Assembly (NCBI RefSeq): GCF_010614805.1
Contig: NZ_JAAFZC010000001.1
Span: 1,342,001-1,406,000 of the forward strand
Source of the DNA: Pseudooceanicola aestuarii
Lineage (GTDB): Bacteria; Pseudomonadota; Alphaproteobacteria; Rhodobacterales; Rhodobacteraceae
Direction: 5' to 3'
Length of the DNA: 64,000 nucleotides
Part shown: positions 55,995 through 64,000 of the stretch, in pieces
How positions within the stretch are numbered: the first letter of the stretch is position 1
Layout of the letters: every line of letters begins with the position of its first letter
Program-made: the position numbers and the translations under genes
The notes under the pieces: model-generated
The model's database searches: none
The model's input: the letters and a program-made list of their open reading frames with translations, nothing else
What the model was told of the DNA's origin: nothing

Positions 55995-58280
55995 ATGACA
56001 GATCTGCCTTCAAAATCCGATATCCTGCAATGGATCTCCGACAACCCCACCCAGACGGCCAAGCGTGACATCGCCAAGGCCTTCGGGATCAAGGGCGCCG
56101 CGCGCATCGATCTGAAGCGCCTGCTGAAGGAGCTGGAGGACGAAGGCCACCTGGAAAAGCGCAAGAAGACCTACCGCGATCCGGATCGCCTGCCGCCCGT
56201 CAGCGTGTTGCAGGTGGCCGAACCCGGCCCCGATGGCGACCTGACCGCCCGGCCGCTGGAATGGGCGGGGGAGGGGCCGGAACCTGCCGTGCACATCATC
56301 GCCCGCAGTTCTGACCCGGCCCTGGGCGCGGGGGACCGTATCCTGGCCCGGTTGACCCTGATCGAGGGCGCGCATGCCTATGAGGCCCGCCTGATCCGCA
56401 AGATCGGACACAATCCGCAGCGCATCCTGGGCGTCTACCGCCAGGGGGCGGAGGGCGGGCGCATCATGCCCATCGACAAGGGGTCGGACCGCGAATGGCT
56501 GGTGCCCGACGGCGCCACCCACGGCGCCCGCGATGGCGAATTGGTCGAGGCCGAGCAGAGCGGCCCGAAATCCCGCATGGGCCTGCCCCGCGCCCGCATT
56601 GTGGCGCGGCTGGGCGATCCCTCGGCACCGCGCGCCGTATCGCTGATCGCCATTCACCAGCACGGCATTCCCGACGCCTTCCCCGATGATGTCGTCGCGG
56701 AGGCCGACGCGATGAAACCCGCCGGGCTGAAGGGGCGCGAGGATCTGCGCCATCTGCCGTTGGTCACCATCGACCCGGCCGATGCCCGCGACCATGACGA
56801 CGCCTGCTATGCCCAGGCCGACGACGACCCGAAAAATCCCGGCGGCCATGTGCTGTGGGTGGCGATCGCCGATGTGGCCCATTACGTGCGCCCCGGCACC
56901 GCGTTGGACCGGGAGGCCCGGCGGCGCGGCAATTCCACCTACTTCCCCGACCGCGTGGTGCCGATGCTGCCCGACCGGCTGTCGGGCGATCTGTGCTCCC
57001 TCCACGAGGGGGTGCCGCGCGCCTGTATCGCGCTGCGGATGCGGCTGGATGCGGATGGCAACAAGATCGATCATGCCTTCCACCGCGGCATCATGCGTTC
57101 TGCCGCCTCGCTGCATTACGAGGAGGTGCAGGCGGCCATGGACGGCGCGCCCAATGACCGCACCGCCCCGCTGATGGAAGAGGTTCTGGAGCCGCTCTAT
57201 GCCGCCTACGCCGCGTTGGTGCGCGCGCGCGAAGCTCGGCAGCCGCTGGATCTGGACCTGCCCGAACGCCGGATCGAATTGTCGGAGGAGGGCGAAGTCA
57301 CCTCGGTCCGGTTCAAGGATCGTCTCGATGCGCACCGCATGATCGAGGAATTCATGGTTCTCTCCAACGTCGCCACGGCGGAGACGCTGATCGCCAGGAA
57401 GGTGCCCTTGCTGTTCCGCGTGCATGAGGAGCCGCCGGTGGAAAAACTGGAAAGCCTGCGGGAAACGGCCCAGGCGTCGGGCTTTGCCCTGGCCAAGGGG
57501 CAGGTGGTGCTGACCCGCCATTTGAACCAGCTGCTGGATCAGGCTGCCGGCACCGATTTCGCGGAACTCATCAACATGTCCACCCTGCGCAGCATGACGC
57601 AGGCCTATTACGCCCCGGTGAATTTCGGCCACTTTGGCCTGGCGCTGAAGCATTATGCGCATTTCACCTCGCCGATCCGGCGCTATTCCGACCTGGTGGT
57701 GCATCGTGGGCTGGTCCGCGCCCATGGATGGGGGGAGGACGGGCTGACCCCGCAGGAGATCGAGACGCTGGATGCCACCGGTGCCCATATCTCCGAGACG
57801 GAGCGGCGGTCGATGACGGCGGAGCGTGACACTACGGATCGCTATCTCTCGGCCTATCTGGCAGAGCGGGTTGGCAGTGAATTCACGGGCAGGATCAGCG
57901 GTATTGCCCGGTTTGGCGCCTTTGTGCGGCTGGACGAGACGGGCGCCGACGGGTTGATCCCGATGCGGTCTCTGGGGGCGGAATATTTCCATTTCGACCG
58001 CGATGCCGGCACCCTGATGGGCAGTGAAACCGGGGTGGAAATCGCGCCCGGTCAACGCGTGCGTGTCAAGCTGGCAGCCGCCGTGCCCGTGACCGGCGGG
58101 CTGGAGCTGGAGCTGCTGGAGCTTGACGGCCAGCAGATGCCCGGCGGTACCGGCGGACGGGGCGGGCGCGGCGGACGAGGCGGCCCGCGCGGACGCGGCG
58201 ACAGTCCGCGCCGCAAATTGGTGAAGGCCAAACGCAAATCCGACAAGATCAAGCGCAAGGTGAAACGCCAGCGCCACTGA
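55995..58280 (+). CDS. rnr: Ribonuclease R
   Basis: Processive 3'-5' hydrolytic exoribonuclease of 761 residues. A winged-helix start (TAKRDIAKAFGIKGAARIDLKRLLKEL) and cold-shock domains come first. The RNB catalytic domain with DPADARDHDDACYA (metal-binding Asp residues) is next, then the S1 domain with FTGRISGIARFGAFVRL. The tail from about residue 710 has Gly-Arg repeats (GGRGGRGG) and then many Lys residues. Two-domain RNA decay with pnp in this window is usual. It ends in a hairpin that overlaps the stop codon. Confidence 0.96.
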   Translation: MTDLPSKSDILQWISDNPTQTAKRDIAKAFGIKGAARIDLKRLLKELEDEGHLEKRKKTYRDPDRLPPVSVLQVAEPGPDGDLTARPLEWAGEGPEPAVHIIARSSDPALGAGDRILARLTLIEGAHAYEARLIRKIGHNPQRILGVYRQGAEGGRIMPIDKGSDREWLVPDGATHGARDGELVEAEQSGPKSRMGLPRARIVARLGDPSAPRAVSLIAIHQHGIPDAFPDDVVAEADAMKPAGLKGREDLRHLPLVTIDPADARDHDDACYAQADDDPKNPGGHVLWVAIADVAHYVRPGTALDREARRRGNSTYFPDRVVPMLPDRLSGDLCSLHEGVPRACIALRMRLDADGNKIDHAFHRGIMRSAASLHYEEVQAAMDGAPNDRTAPLMEEVLEPLYAAYAALVRAREARQPLDLDLPERRIELSEEGEVTSVRFKDRLDAHRMIEEFMVLSNVATAETLIARKVPLLFRVHEEPPVEKLESLRETAQASGFALAKGQVVLTRHLNQLLDQAAGTDFAELINMSTLRSMTQAYYAPVNFGHFGLALKHYAHFTSPIRRYSDLVVHRGLVRAHGWGEDGLTPQEIETLDATGAHISETERRSMTAERDTTDRYLSAYLAERVGSEFTGRISGIARFGAFVRLDETGADGLIPMRSLGAEYFHFDRDAGTLMGSETGVEIAPGQRVRVKLAAAVPVTGGLELELLELDGQQMPGGTGGRGGRGGRGGPRGRGDSPRRKLVKAKRKSDKIKRKVKRQRH

Positions 58281-58322
58281 GCGCCGCGCGGAATCCTGCG
58301 CGCCTGCCGCGGCGCTATCTTT
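58280..58322 (+). terminator. Possible terminator of rnr
   Basis: AGCGCCGCG (58280-58288) pairs with CGCGGCGCT (58308-58316) across a 19-nt loop, followed by ATCTTTC. The first base is part of the rnr stop. The long loop makes it moderate. Confidence 0.4.
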
Positions 58323-58403
58323 CGAAATCGGCGCCAAGGCTATATGCTGTTGTCACAAGTCCGGCAAACGGGCAGCGAAAACAGAGCAGTCAGGGCGGTC
58401 ACC

Positions 58404-59999
58404 ATGACACGTATCCACGCGGGCCTTCCGGGTCTGGTCCTTCTTTGCGGGTTGCAACTGGCGGTGGCAGAGGCCGTGCGCGCCGATGCGCCCGGCCGGT
58501 CTCTGCGGCCCCAGGTCCGACCGGCCAGCATCACCTCCATGGCGACCCGCGTCGCGGCGGCGCGTCCGGTGGATGTGGCCCCGCCCACGCCCGGCGCCCC
58601 GGCCTCCGCCGATGCGGGGGAGGTGGCCCGCGCAGCGCTGCGGGCCATCGAAGTGACGCGCAATGCCAACCCCCGTGCGCCCGCCCTGCCGCGCGGCAAT
58701 GCCACCGACGAGTTGTCGAACGTGATCGCCGTGACCGCCCGCGAATCGGAGGCCCACGCCCCCGTCACCCTGGTGCGCCGCAGCCTGCGCCCCCGTCTGC
58801 GCCCCGCCAACCTGGCGGAGGCCCCACGCCGCGCCGCCGCCGCCGCCGCCCCTGCGCCACAGGCCGTGCCTGCCGCGCTGCAAGCCGATTTCAACCGCTG
58901 GATCGCCGGGTTCCGGGGGCGCGCGCTTTCGGCGGGGGTCTCCGGCGCGGTGTTCGACCGGGCCTTTGCCGGCGTCGAATACCTGCCGCAGGTCGTGAAA
59001 CGCGACGGCAACCAATCGGAATTCACCACCTCCACCGGCGATTACCTGTCGCGCGCGGTGTCCGACAGCCGCGTCCGCAACGGCCGTGCCGCCGCCGCCG
59101 AACAGGCCGGCCGCCTGAATGCGATTGCCGCGCGCTACGACGTGCCCGGCCATTACGTGGCCGCCGTCTGGGGCATGGAAAGCAATTACGGCGCCAACCG
59201 GGGCAACACTCCGCTGATCTCCGCGCTGGCGACGCTGGCCCATGACGGCCGGCGCGGTGCCTTCTTCGAGAAGCAGCTGATCGCGGCGCTGAAGATCCTG
59301 CAAAATGGCGATGTCCGGCCCGAGGACATGACCGGCAGCTGGGCCGGGGCCATGGGCCACACGCAATTCATCCCGACCTCCTACGCGGCCTATGCCGTCG
59401 ATTTCACCGGCGATGGCCGCCGGGACATCTGGTCCGACGATCCGACCGATGCGCTGGCCTCTACCGCCGCATACCTGGCCAAGGCCGGCTGGATCCCCAA
59501 CATGCCCTGGGGGGTGGAGGTCATCGTGCCGCGCGATTTCAACTTTGCGCTGGCGCATGGACCCAAGAAGATGCCGTCGGAATGGGAACGGCTGGGCCTG
59601 CGCGCCGCCGATGGCGGGCGGCTGCGCGATCACGGATCGGCAAAACTGCTGTTGCCCTCCGGAGCGCAGGGCGTGGCCTTTCTGACCTTCCGCAACTTCG
59701 ACGTGATCAAGCGGTACAACAATTCCGATGCCTATGCGCTGGGTGTCGGTCACCTGGGGGACCGCATCGCCGGGGCTGGCCCGTTGAAAGGCTCATGGCC
59801 GGAAGGCGACCACCGCCTGAAACGGGCGGAGCGGGAGGAGGTCCAGCGCCTGCTGGCCCGGCGCGGGTTCGATCCCGGTGGGGTGGACGGTCGGCTGGGG
59901 CCGAATTCCATCCGCGCCATCCGCGCCTTTCAATCCAGCGCCGGGCTGGTGCCGGATGGCCACCCGTCCGTGCCCCTGTTGCAGGCGCTGCGGCGCTAG
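58404..59999 (+). CDS. Lytic murein transglycosylase (MltB family) with peptidoglycan-binding domain
   Basis: Exported wall hydrolase of 531 residues. A signal-like start is followed by a long Ala/Pro/Arg-rich stretch (about 40-170). The SLT_2 catalytic domain has the catalytic Glu in VWGMESNYGANRG and later GAMGHTQFIPTSY and DFTGDGRRDIW. A peptidoglycan-binding domain 1 ends the chain (VQRLLARRGFDPGGVDGRLGPNSIRAIRAFQ). It cuts glycan strands to form anhydro ends. The ATG at 58404 (MTRIHAG) is the better start; an upstream one at 58344 has no ribosome site. Confidence 0.93.
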   Translation: MTRIHAGLPGLVLLCGLQLAVAEAVRADAPGRSLRPQVRPASITSMATRVAAARPVDVAPPTPGAPASADAGEVARAALRAIEVTRNANPRAPALPRGNATDELSNVIAVTARESEAHAPVTLVRRSLRPRLRPANLAEAPRRAAAAAAPAPQAVPAALQADFNRWIAGFRGRALSAGVSGAVFDRAFAGVEYLPQVVKRDGNQSEFTTSTGDYLSRAVSDSRVRNGRAAAAEQAGRLNAIAARYDVPGHYVAAVWGMESNYGANRGNTPLISALATLAHDGRRGAFFEKQLIAALKILQNGDVRPEDMTGSWAGAMGHTQFIPTSYAAYAVDFTGDGRRDIWSDDPTDALASTAAYLAKAGWIPNMPWGVEVIVPRDFNFALAHGPKKMPSEWERLGLRAADGGRLRDHGSAKLLLPSGAQGVAFLTFRNFDVIKRYNNSDAYALGVGHLGDRIAGAGPLKGSWPEGDHRLKRAEREEVQRLLARRGFDPGGVDGRLGPNSIRAIRAFQSSAGLVPDGHPSVPLLQALRR

Positions 60000-60067
60000 G
60001 CTGCCTGGCGGTCTCGTGCCCGGACCTGCACCGCAGGATGGGCAGGCGGAAGGCGCCACGGGGTGCC

Positions 60068-61477
60068 TTAGGCGGGGGGAATCAGCTTGCCTGGGTTCAT
60101 GATGCCCGCCGGGTCCAGCGCGGCCTTGATCGCGCGCATGGCGGCCAGCGCGGCGGGATCCTTGCGCCGGGTCATGGCGCCCAGTTTGACCGTGCCGATG
60201 CCATGTTCGGCCGAGAAGGTGCCGCCCAGGTCCAGCGCGATCCCCTCGATCTCCTCCATCACATGTTCCTTGTGCACGGGATCGGCGTCACGCGGGAAAA
60301 TCGTGTAATGCACGTTGCCGTCCCCCAGATGCGCCACCACCGATGTCGTCGCAGCGGGATCGAGCTGTGCCAGACGCGCATCCGCCCGGCGCAGGAATTC
60401 CGCCACCCGGTCCAGCGGCACGGCCACGTCCAGGGTAATCCGCAGCTTGTGCTGACCCGCGATTTCGGCGGCGGCCTCCCGTCGGGCCCACATCTCCCGG
60501 CGCTGTGCCTCGGAACTGGCGATCACCGCGTCGGAGATCCGGCCATCCTCCAGCATCCGGCCCAGCACCTCCTCCAGCCGGGACTGCACCGGGATGCGGC
60601 CATCGGGGCCGGGGGTGCAATCGCGCGGAGCCAGAGCGCCGACCTCCACCAGGATGTTCACCGGCCAGGTCCGGTCGAAGGGCGCGCGGTGGCCGGGGGG
60701 CAGGGCGGTGTGGGCCTGCACATAGGTGCCGGGCATGTATTCGCAAGCCTCCACGCTGCCGCCCGTCTCTGCCTGTAGCGTGTTCAGCAGCGCCAGCGCA
60801 TCGTCCAGATCGTCCATGGCGACCATGGCGGTAGCATAGGCGCCGGGCTTCGGGAACAGCTTGACATGGGCGGCGGTGATCACGCCCAGCGTACCCTCCG
60901 CCCCGATCAGCAGGTGCCGCAGGTCATAGCCGGAATTGTCCTTGTGCAGCGGGGACATCAGATTCATCACCGCGCCCGAGGGCAGGACCGCCTCGATCCC
61001 CAGCACCAGGTCGCGGGTATTGCCGTAGCGCAGCACGTTGGACCCGCCCGCATTGGTGCCAAGCGCCCCGCCGACCATCGCCGATCCGCGCGCCCCGAAA
61101 GTCAGGGGAAAGACCAGGTCGTGATCCTCGACCGCGCTGTGCAGATTGGCCAGGATCACCCCGGCCTCCACTACGGCAGAGCGCCCCTCCGCCCGGATTT
61201 CGCGAATGCGGTTCATCCGTTCCACCGACAGGATCAGCGCGCCCTCTCCGTGGCCCGCGCGGGTCAGCCCGGTGCGCCCGGCGACGGGGATCAACGCCGT
61301 TCCGGTCGCGCCCGCCAGCCGCACGATGGCCGCCACTTCTTCGGTGGAGGCGGGGCGCACAACGGCCAGCGGCACGGTCGCATGGGCCGGATCGCCCCAG
61401 CCATGGCCATAGGGCGCGGCATCCGCCCCGGTCAGAACATGCTCTGCCCCGACGATCGCCTGCAAGTCTTCCAGCAT
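60068..61477 (-). CDS. FAD-binding oxidoreductase (GlcD/D-lactate dehydrogenase/D-2-hydroxyacid type)
   Basis: Flavoprotein of 469 residues in the FAD_binding_4 / FAD-oxidase_C class. PVAGRTGLTR and GTNAGGSNVLRYGNTRDLVLGIE contact FAD; DNSGYDLRHLLIGAEGTLGVIT ends the domain. HLGDGNVHYTIF and EHGIGTVK are in the C-terminal part. Such enzymes oxidise D-lactate, glycolate or D-2-hydroxyglutarate to the keto acid. The acceptor and substrate are not clear. The ATG at 61477 (MLEDLQ) is chosen; a longer GTG reading overlaps the tRNA promoter. It is divergent from tRNA-Met. Confidence 0.92.
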   Translation of the reverse strand: MLEDLQAIVGAEHVLTGADAAPYGHGWGDPAHATVPLAVVRPASTEEVAAIVRLAGATGTALIPVAGRTGLTRAGHGEGALILSVERMNRIREIRAEGRSAVVEAGVILANLHSAVEDHDLVFPLTFGARGSAMVGGALGTNAGGSNVLRYGNTRDLVLGIEAVLPSGAVMNLMSPLHKDNSGYDLRHLLIGAEGTLGVITAAHVKLFPKPGAYATAMVAMDDLDDALALLNTLQAETGGSVEACEYMPGTYVQAHTALPPGHRAPFDRTWPVNILVEVGALAPRDCTPGPDGRIPVQSRLEEVLGRMLEDGRISDAVIASSEAQRREMWARREAAAEIAGQHKLRITLDVAVPLDRVAEFLRRADARLAQLDPAATTSVVAHLGDGNVHYTIFPRDADPVHKEHVMEEIEGIALDLGGTFSAEHGIGTVKLGAMTRRKDPAALAAMRAIKAALDPAGIMNPGKLIPPA

Positions 61478-61573
61478 CCGCGCTCCCTCTCCGTTTCGGT
61501 CCCGGCGCGCGATCATGGGCAAGTGCCGTCGGAACGGCAAGCGGCGGGCCGGCGAAAACCCGGCTTTTTCCGC

Positions 61574-61602
61574 TTGACCTCCATCGGAGCCTGCCCTAAC
61601 TA
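61574..61602 (+). promoter_or_regulatory. Sigma-70-type promoter of tRNA-Met
   Basis: TTGACC (61574-61579) and TAACTA (61597-61602) are spaced by 17 bases, giving a start near 61609, about 6 bases before the tRNA. The two hexamers are close to the consensus. Confidence 0.7.
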
Positions 61603-61614
61603 GCGCCACGGTTT

Positions 61615-61691
61615 GGCGGAGTAGCTCAGTTGGTTAGAGCAGCGGAATCATAATCCGCGTGTCGGGGGTTCAAGTCCCTCCTCCGCTACCA
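61615..61691 (+). tRNA. tRNA-Met (anticodon CAT), elongator type
   Basis: A 77-nt cloverleaf with encoded CCA (61689-61691). Acceptor stem GGCGGAG pairs with CTCCGCT (the first pair is G-U). D arm GCTC/GAGC; anticodon stem GCGGA (61642-61646) with TCCGC (61654-61658) and loop ATCATAA, anticodon CAT at 61649-61651. T arm GGGGG-TTCAAGT-CCCTC. It lacks the three G-C pairs next to the loop that mark initiator tRNA. A tRNA-Ile2 (lysidine) reading uses the same anticodon, but the elongator Met form fits better. The next gene, a racemase, is convergent. Confidence 0.92.
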
Positions 61692-61770
61692 CCACACCCC
61701 CATATTCTCAGAGTACGACACGTGGGCGCGCCTGTGCGCGCTGATGGTTATGTGCCTCTCCGGGCGGAGG

Positions 61771-62415
61771 TCAGGCACAGGCGACGGCCCGGGCCATGAA
61801 GGCAGAGGCGACAACGCCGTCGATCAGCACCGATCCTGTCCGCGTCGACAGCCGCTGGCGCAGGCGGGACATGCCGGCGCAACCAAGAACGACGGCACCG
61901 GCCCCCCTGGACCGCGCCGTGGCAATGGTAATCGCAAGCCGGTCTTCGACGGCTTGTCCGCCTTGCTCGACCTCCAGCACCGGCAGCCCGGAGGCAAAGA
62001 CCCCGAAACAGGCCTGTCGATGGCCATAGGCGTCCACGTTCGCCGCGATCACCGGCACGGAGATGTCGAGGGTCGTGACGATACCGAAGCGGTCGCTGTG
62101 CAGCGTCGCCAGCGACATGGCGGCCTGTCCGATGCCGATCACCGGGCAATGTGCCGCGGCCCGCATCCGGGCCAGACCGGTGTCGTCGAAACACCCGATG
62201 ACAATCGCGTCCACACCCGTGGCCCGCGCCTTCGGAAGGAGGGACAGCATTCCCTTGATCGCGGCGGCGCCATCTTCCGGGCCCTGAATCGCGGGCGGGC
62301 CAAGGTGATTGGTCCAGCCCAGCACGTCGGCGTCCGGCGCGGTGTCTCGGGCGACCGCCACCATGCTGTCGGTCATGGCCTCGGTGGAATTCGGGTTGAG
62401 GTAGAGCAGGCGCAT
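61771..62415 (-). CDS. Aspartate/glutamate/hydantoin racemase family protein
   Basis: A 214-residue cofactor-independent racemase-type protein. The two catalytic Cys of the fold are in IVIGCFDDTG (first half) and VVLGCAGMSRL (second half). The start LLYLNPNSTEAMTDSM and the HLGPPAIQGPEDG segment fit the HyuE/hydantoin-racemase group more than aspartate racemase. Other members of that group act on allantoin or arylmalonate. It is the last gene of a minus-strand operon, 2 bp after the nucleoside deaminase. The substrate is inferred from the neighbours. Confidence 0.88.
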   Translation of the reverse strand: MRLLYLNPNSTEAMTDSMVAVARDTAPDADVLGWTNHLGPPAIQGPEDGAAAIKGMLSLLPKARATGVDAIVIGCFDDTGLARMRAAAHCPVIGIGQAAMSLATLHSDRFGIVTTLDISVPVIAANVDAYGHRQACFGVFASGLPVLEVEQGGQAVEDRLAITIATARSRGAGAVVLGCAGMSRLRQRLSTRTGSVLIDGVVASAFMARAVACA

Positions 62416-62417
62416 GC

Positions 62418-62915
62418 TCAGACCTGCGACCGTGCGTGTCTGGCCCAATCCCGAAGGATCTTCGCGGCTTCCGCGTCCAGATGCTGTTCGGAGGGCATGG
62501 CGCGCTCCCCGACTGCGCGCCCGCATTCATGGGTCAGACGATCGACATCCACGGGAAAACGCGCGGCTTCGGGCAGATCGGCGATGGCCTCACCGGCCTG
62601 CGCCATGTCGGCGGCGTAATAAAGCGCGGTGATCCCGGCGATGTTCATCGCCGCCACGCACAGGGCACAGGGTTCGCAGCTGGAATACAGCTGACAGCCG
62701 CGCAGATCGACGGTTTCAAGGTTGCGGCAGGCATCGCGGATCGCTTCGGTTTCGCCATGCGAGGTGGGATCGTGGTGCATGACCGAGCGGTTGATGCCCT
62801 CGCCGACGATCTTGCCGTCCTTTACGATGACCGCGCCGAACGGCTCCGTTCCGGGGGTGTCGAGCGCCTGGGCCGAAATCGCGATGGCGCGGCGCAGGAA
62901 GGTCTCATCGTACAT
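62418..62915 (-). CDS. Nucleoside deaminase (cytidine/guanine deaminase superfamily)
   Basis: Zinc hydrolase of 165 residues. It has the ligand and proton-relay motif HGE (TSHGETEAIRDAC) and the Cys pair in SSCEPCALCVAA. The pattern is that of CDA-fold deaminases such as guanine deaminase or tRNA-adenosine deaminase; with 165 residues and this gene order, a free base or nucleoside substrate seems more likely than tRNA. It overlaps the upstream ABC ATPase gene by 11 bp and precedes the racemase by 2 bp. It therefore belongs to a catabolic operon, perhaps for purine or pyrimidine rings. Confidence 0.88.
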   Translation of the reverse strand: MYDETFLRRAIAISAQALDTPGTEPFGAVIVKDGKIVGEGINRSVMHHDPTSHGETEAIRDACRNLETVDLRGCQLYSSCEPCALCVAAMNIAGITALYYAADMAQAGEAIADLPEAARFPVDVDRLTHECGRAVGERAMPSEQHLDAEAAKILRDWARHARSQV

Positions 62916-63879
62916 CGGGGGTTCCTTCTTCGGCCGCGAAACAGGCAACGCGACGGTTGTGGACATCGGGACTGCGCTGCGGGCGTTCTGATTTGCAGCG
63001 GTCGAACGCCAGCGGGCAGCGCGGGTGAAAGCTGCACCCCGAAGGGGGCGACACCGGGGAGGGGACTTCGCCCCCCATCGGGCTGCGGTCGCGGCGCGGG
63101 GCCTCAAGGTCGGGGATCGTGTCAAGCAGCAGGCGGGTATAGGGATGCAGTGGGTTGACGAACAAGTCGGCGGTTGGCTGGATCTCGACGATACGGCCCA
63201 GATACATCACCGCGATCACGTCGGCCATGTGGCGCACCACACTCAGGTCGTGGCTGATGAAAAGATAGGTCAGGCCCATCTCCTTTTGCAGCCGTTTCAT
63301 CAGGTTCAGCACCTGCGCCTGAACAGAGACATCGAGGGCGGAGGTCGGCTCGTCACAGACCAGGAATTCCGGCTCGCCGGCCAGGGCGCGGGCGATGGAG
63401 ATGCGCTGCCGCTGGCCGCCCGAGAATTCGTGCGGGAATTTCAGCCCGTCGGCGGGGGCCAGCCCCACGGTGCGCAACAATTCATCCACACGGGCCGAAA
63501 CCTCGGCCTCGGGGGTGTCGGGTTTCAGCGTGCGCAGCGGCTCGGCGATGATCCGGGCGACGCGCCAGCGCGGGTTCAGGCTGGCAAACGGATCCTGGAA
63601 GATCATCTGGAGCCGATCCCTGTCACCGTTGAAAGTGATCTTCCCCCCCGAAGGGGCGTGAAGCCCGGTCACCAGCTTGGCGATGGTGCTCTTGCCGCAG
63701 CCAGATTCGCCAACCAGCGCAAGGGTCTGGCCGCGCTGGATGACGAAATCGACGCCGTCGACGGCGCGCAGGGTCTTGCGCGGCTTGCGCTCGATCAGGC
63801 GGTTGAGCCAGGGGGCGGAGACGTCGAAGCGGCGTTCCAGCGCGTCGACCTCAAGGATGGCGTTGGTGCGGAGGGTCAT
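62905..63879 (-). CDS. Oligopeptide/dipeptide-type ABC transporter ATP-binding protein (DppF/OppF-like)
   Basis: ATPase of 324 residues. Walker [10 protein letters not shown] is near 56-64, the [12 protein letters not shown] signature (FSGGQRQR) follows, and Walker B is FLVCDEPTSALD. The C-terminal region (about 265-324) has the oligopeptide-transporter Cys motif (SGCSFHPRCPLAFDRCKSERP). This sets it apart from the fused ATPase at 2111, which lacks that tail. It overlaps the upstream ATPase gene by 4 bp and the deaminase by 11 bp. Confidence 0.95.
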   Translation of the reverse strand: MTLRTNAILEVDALERRFDVSAPWLNRLIERKPRKTLRAVDGVDFVIQRGQTLALVGESGCGKSTIAKLVTGLHAPSGGKITFNGDRDRLQMIFQDPFASLNPRWRVARIIAEPLRTLKPDTPEAEVSARVDELLRTVGLAPADGLKFPHEFSGGQRQRISIARALAGEPEFLVCDEPTSALDVSVQAQVLNLMKRLQKEMGLTYLFISHDLSVVRHMADVIAVMYLGRIVEIQPTADLFVNPLHPYTRLLLDTIPDLEAPRRDRSPMGGEVPSPVSPPSGCSFHPRCPLAFDRCKSERPQRSPDVHNRRVACFAAEEGTPDVR

Positions 63880-64000
63880 GCAGCTTCTCCCTGGTCTACG
63901 GTGCCGGTCTGCGCCAGCCAGCAGGCGGCGCCGGAGGCCTCGCCGCTGGCGATGCGCGGCACCTCGGCGCGGCAGCGCGGCCCGGCATGGGCGCAGCGCG
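63876..64000 (-). CDS. Oligopeptide/dipeptide-type ABC transporter ATP-binding protein (DppD/OppD-like), C-terminal end only
   Basis: Only the last 41 codons of a gene that runs off the window. The stretch HAGPRCRAEVPRI and a late Cys (AACWLAQ) match the C-terminal Cys motif of DppD/OppD ATPases. The stop overlaps the next start by 4 bp (ATGA). The permeases and binding protein of this second importer should lie upstream, beyond base 64000. Confidence 0.85.
   Translation of the reverse strand, partial: RCAHAGPRCRAEVPRIASGEASGAACWLAQTGTVDQGEAA

Overview
The window is GC-rich bacterial chromosome, densely packed on both strands. Gene content and local gene order fit an alphaproteobacterium of the Rhodobacteraceae (Roseobacter-type). 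The main markers are DUF2794, DUF1674 (SdhAF4-like), DUF3035 and DciA-like DUF721 proteins, the aminotransferase-ftsK-lolA order, the rsmB-heparinase-purH-lspA-DUF3035 order, and the rbfA/truB/rpsO/pnp neighbourhood. I see no insertion sequence, prophage, integrase, CRISPR array or plasmid function. Identity rests on protein motifs read by eye; no database search was run.

Layout. 1-7.2 kb: a plus-strand catabolic operon with a cut-off peptide-type binding protein, two Dpp/Opp permeases, a double-ATPase fusion, an aldehyde dehydrogenase, a short-chain dehydrogenase and an MFS carrier. 7.3-11.0 kb: asd, a MuiA-like DUF4139 protein and a beta-carbonic anhydrase. 11.5-21.3 kb: M17 aminopeptidase, NlpC/P60 hydrolase, DUF2794, thiolase, AlkB-type monooxygenase, mutY, DUF721, DsbA-like oxidoreductase, CaiB-type CoA-transferase and a UbiH-type hydroxylase. 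21.5-30.6 kb: aminotransferase-ftsK-lolA, a lytic transglycosylase lipoprotein, an AEC carrier, hspQ and a gamma-glutamyltransferase. 30.8-38.4 kb: an anti-sigma/STAS pair, an fRMsr-type GAF protein, rluA, a kinase-like protein with an unusual C-terminus, a glycosyltransferase, a 1-Cys peroxiredoxin, a second aldehyde dehydrogenase and an orphan membrane sensor-like protein.

38.6-47 kb is a minus-strand RNA/translation cluster (rbfA, phosphodiester glycosidase, truB, DUF1643, RTX-like protein, rpsO, fatty-acid hydroxylase, pnp). 47-60 kb: dapB, DUF1674, rsmB, heparinase II/III, purH, lspA, DUF3035 lipoprotein, dapE, rnr and an MltB-like transglycosylase. 60-64 kb: an FAD-linked oxidase, tRNA-Met and a minus-strand operon of two Opp/Dpp ATPases, a nucleoside deaminase and an Asp/Glu/hydantoin-type racemase.

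How the genes fit together. Most are housekeeping: lysine/diaminopimelate synthesis (asd, a candidate dapC, dapB, dapE), envelope growth (two transglycosylases, NlpC/P60, lolA, lspA), and RNA maturation and decay (rbfA, truB, rluA, rsmB, pnp, rnr). Two accessory uptake-and-catabolism operons sit at the window edges. The least explained loci are the kinase-like fusion (33.0-34.0 kb), the orphan sensor-like membrane protein (37.8-38.4 kb), the membrane-anchored RTX-like protein (42.8-44.1 kb), and two gene-free stretches (11.0-11.5 and 42.2-42.8 kb).
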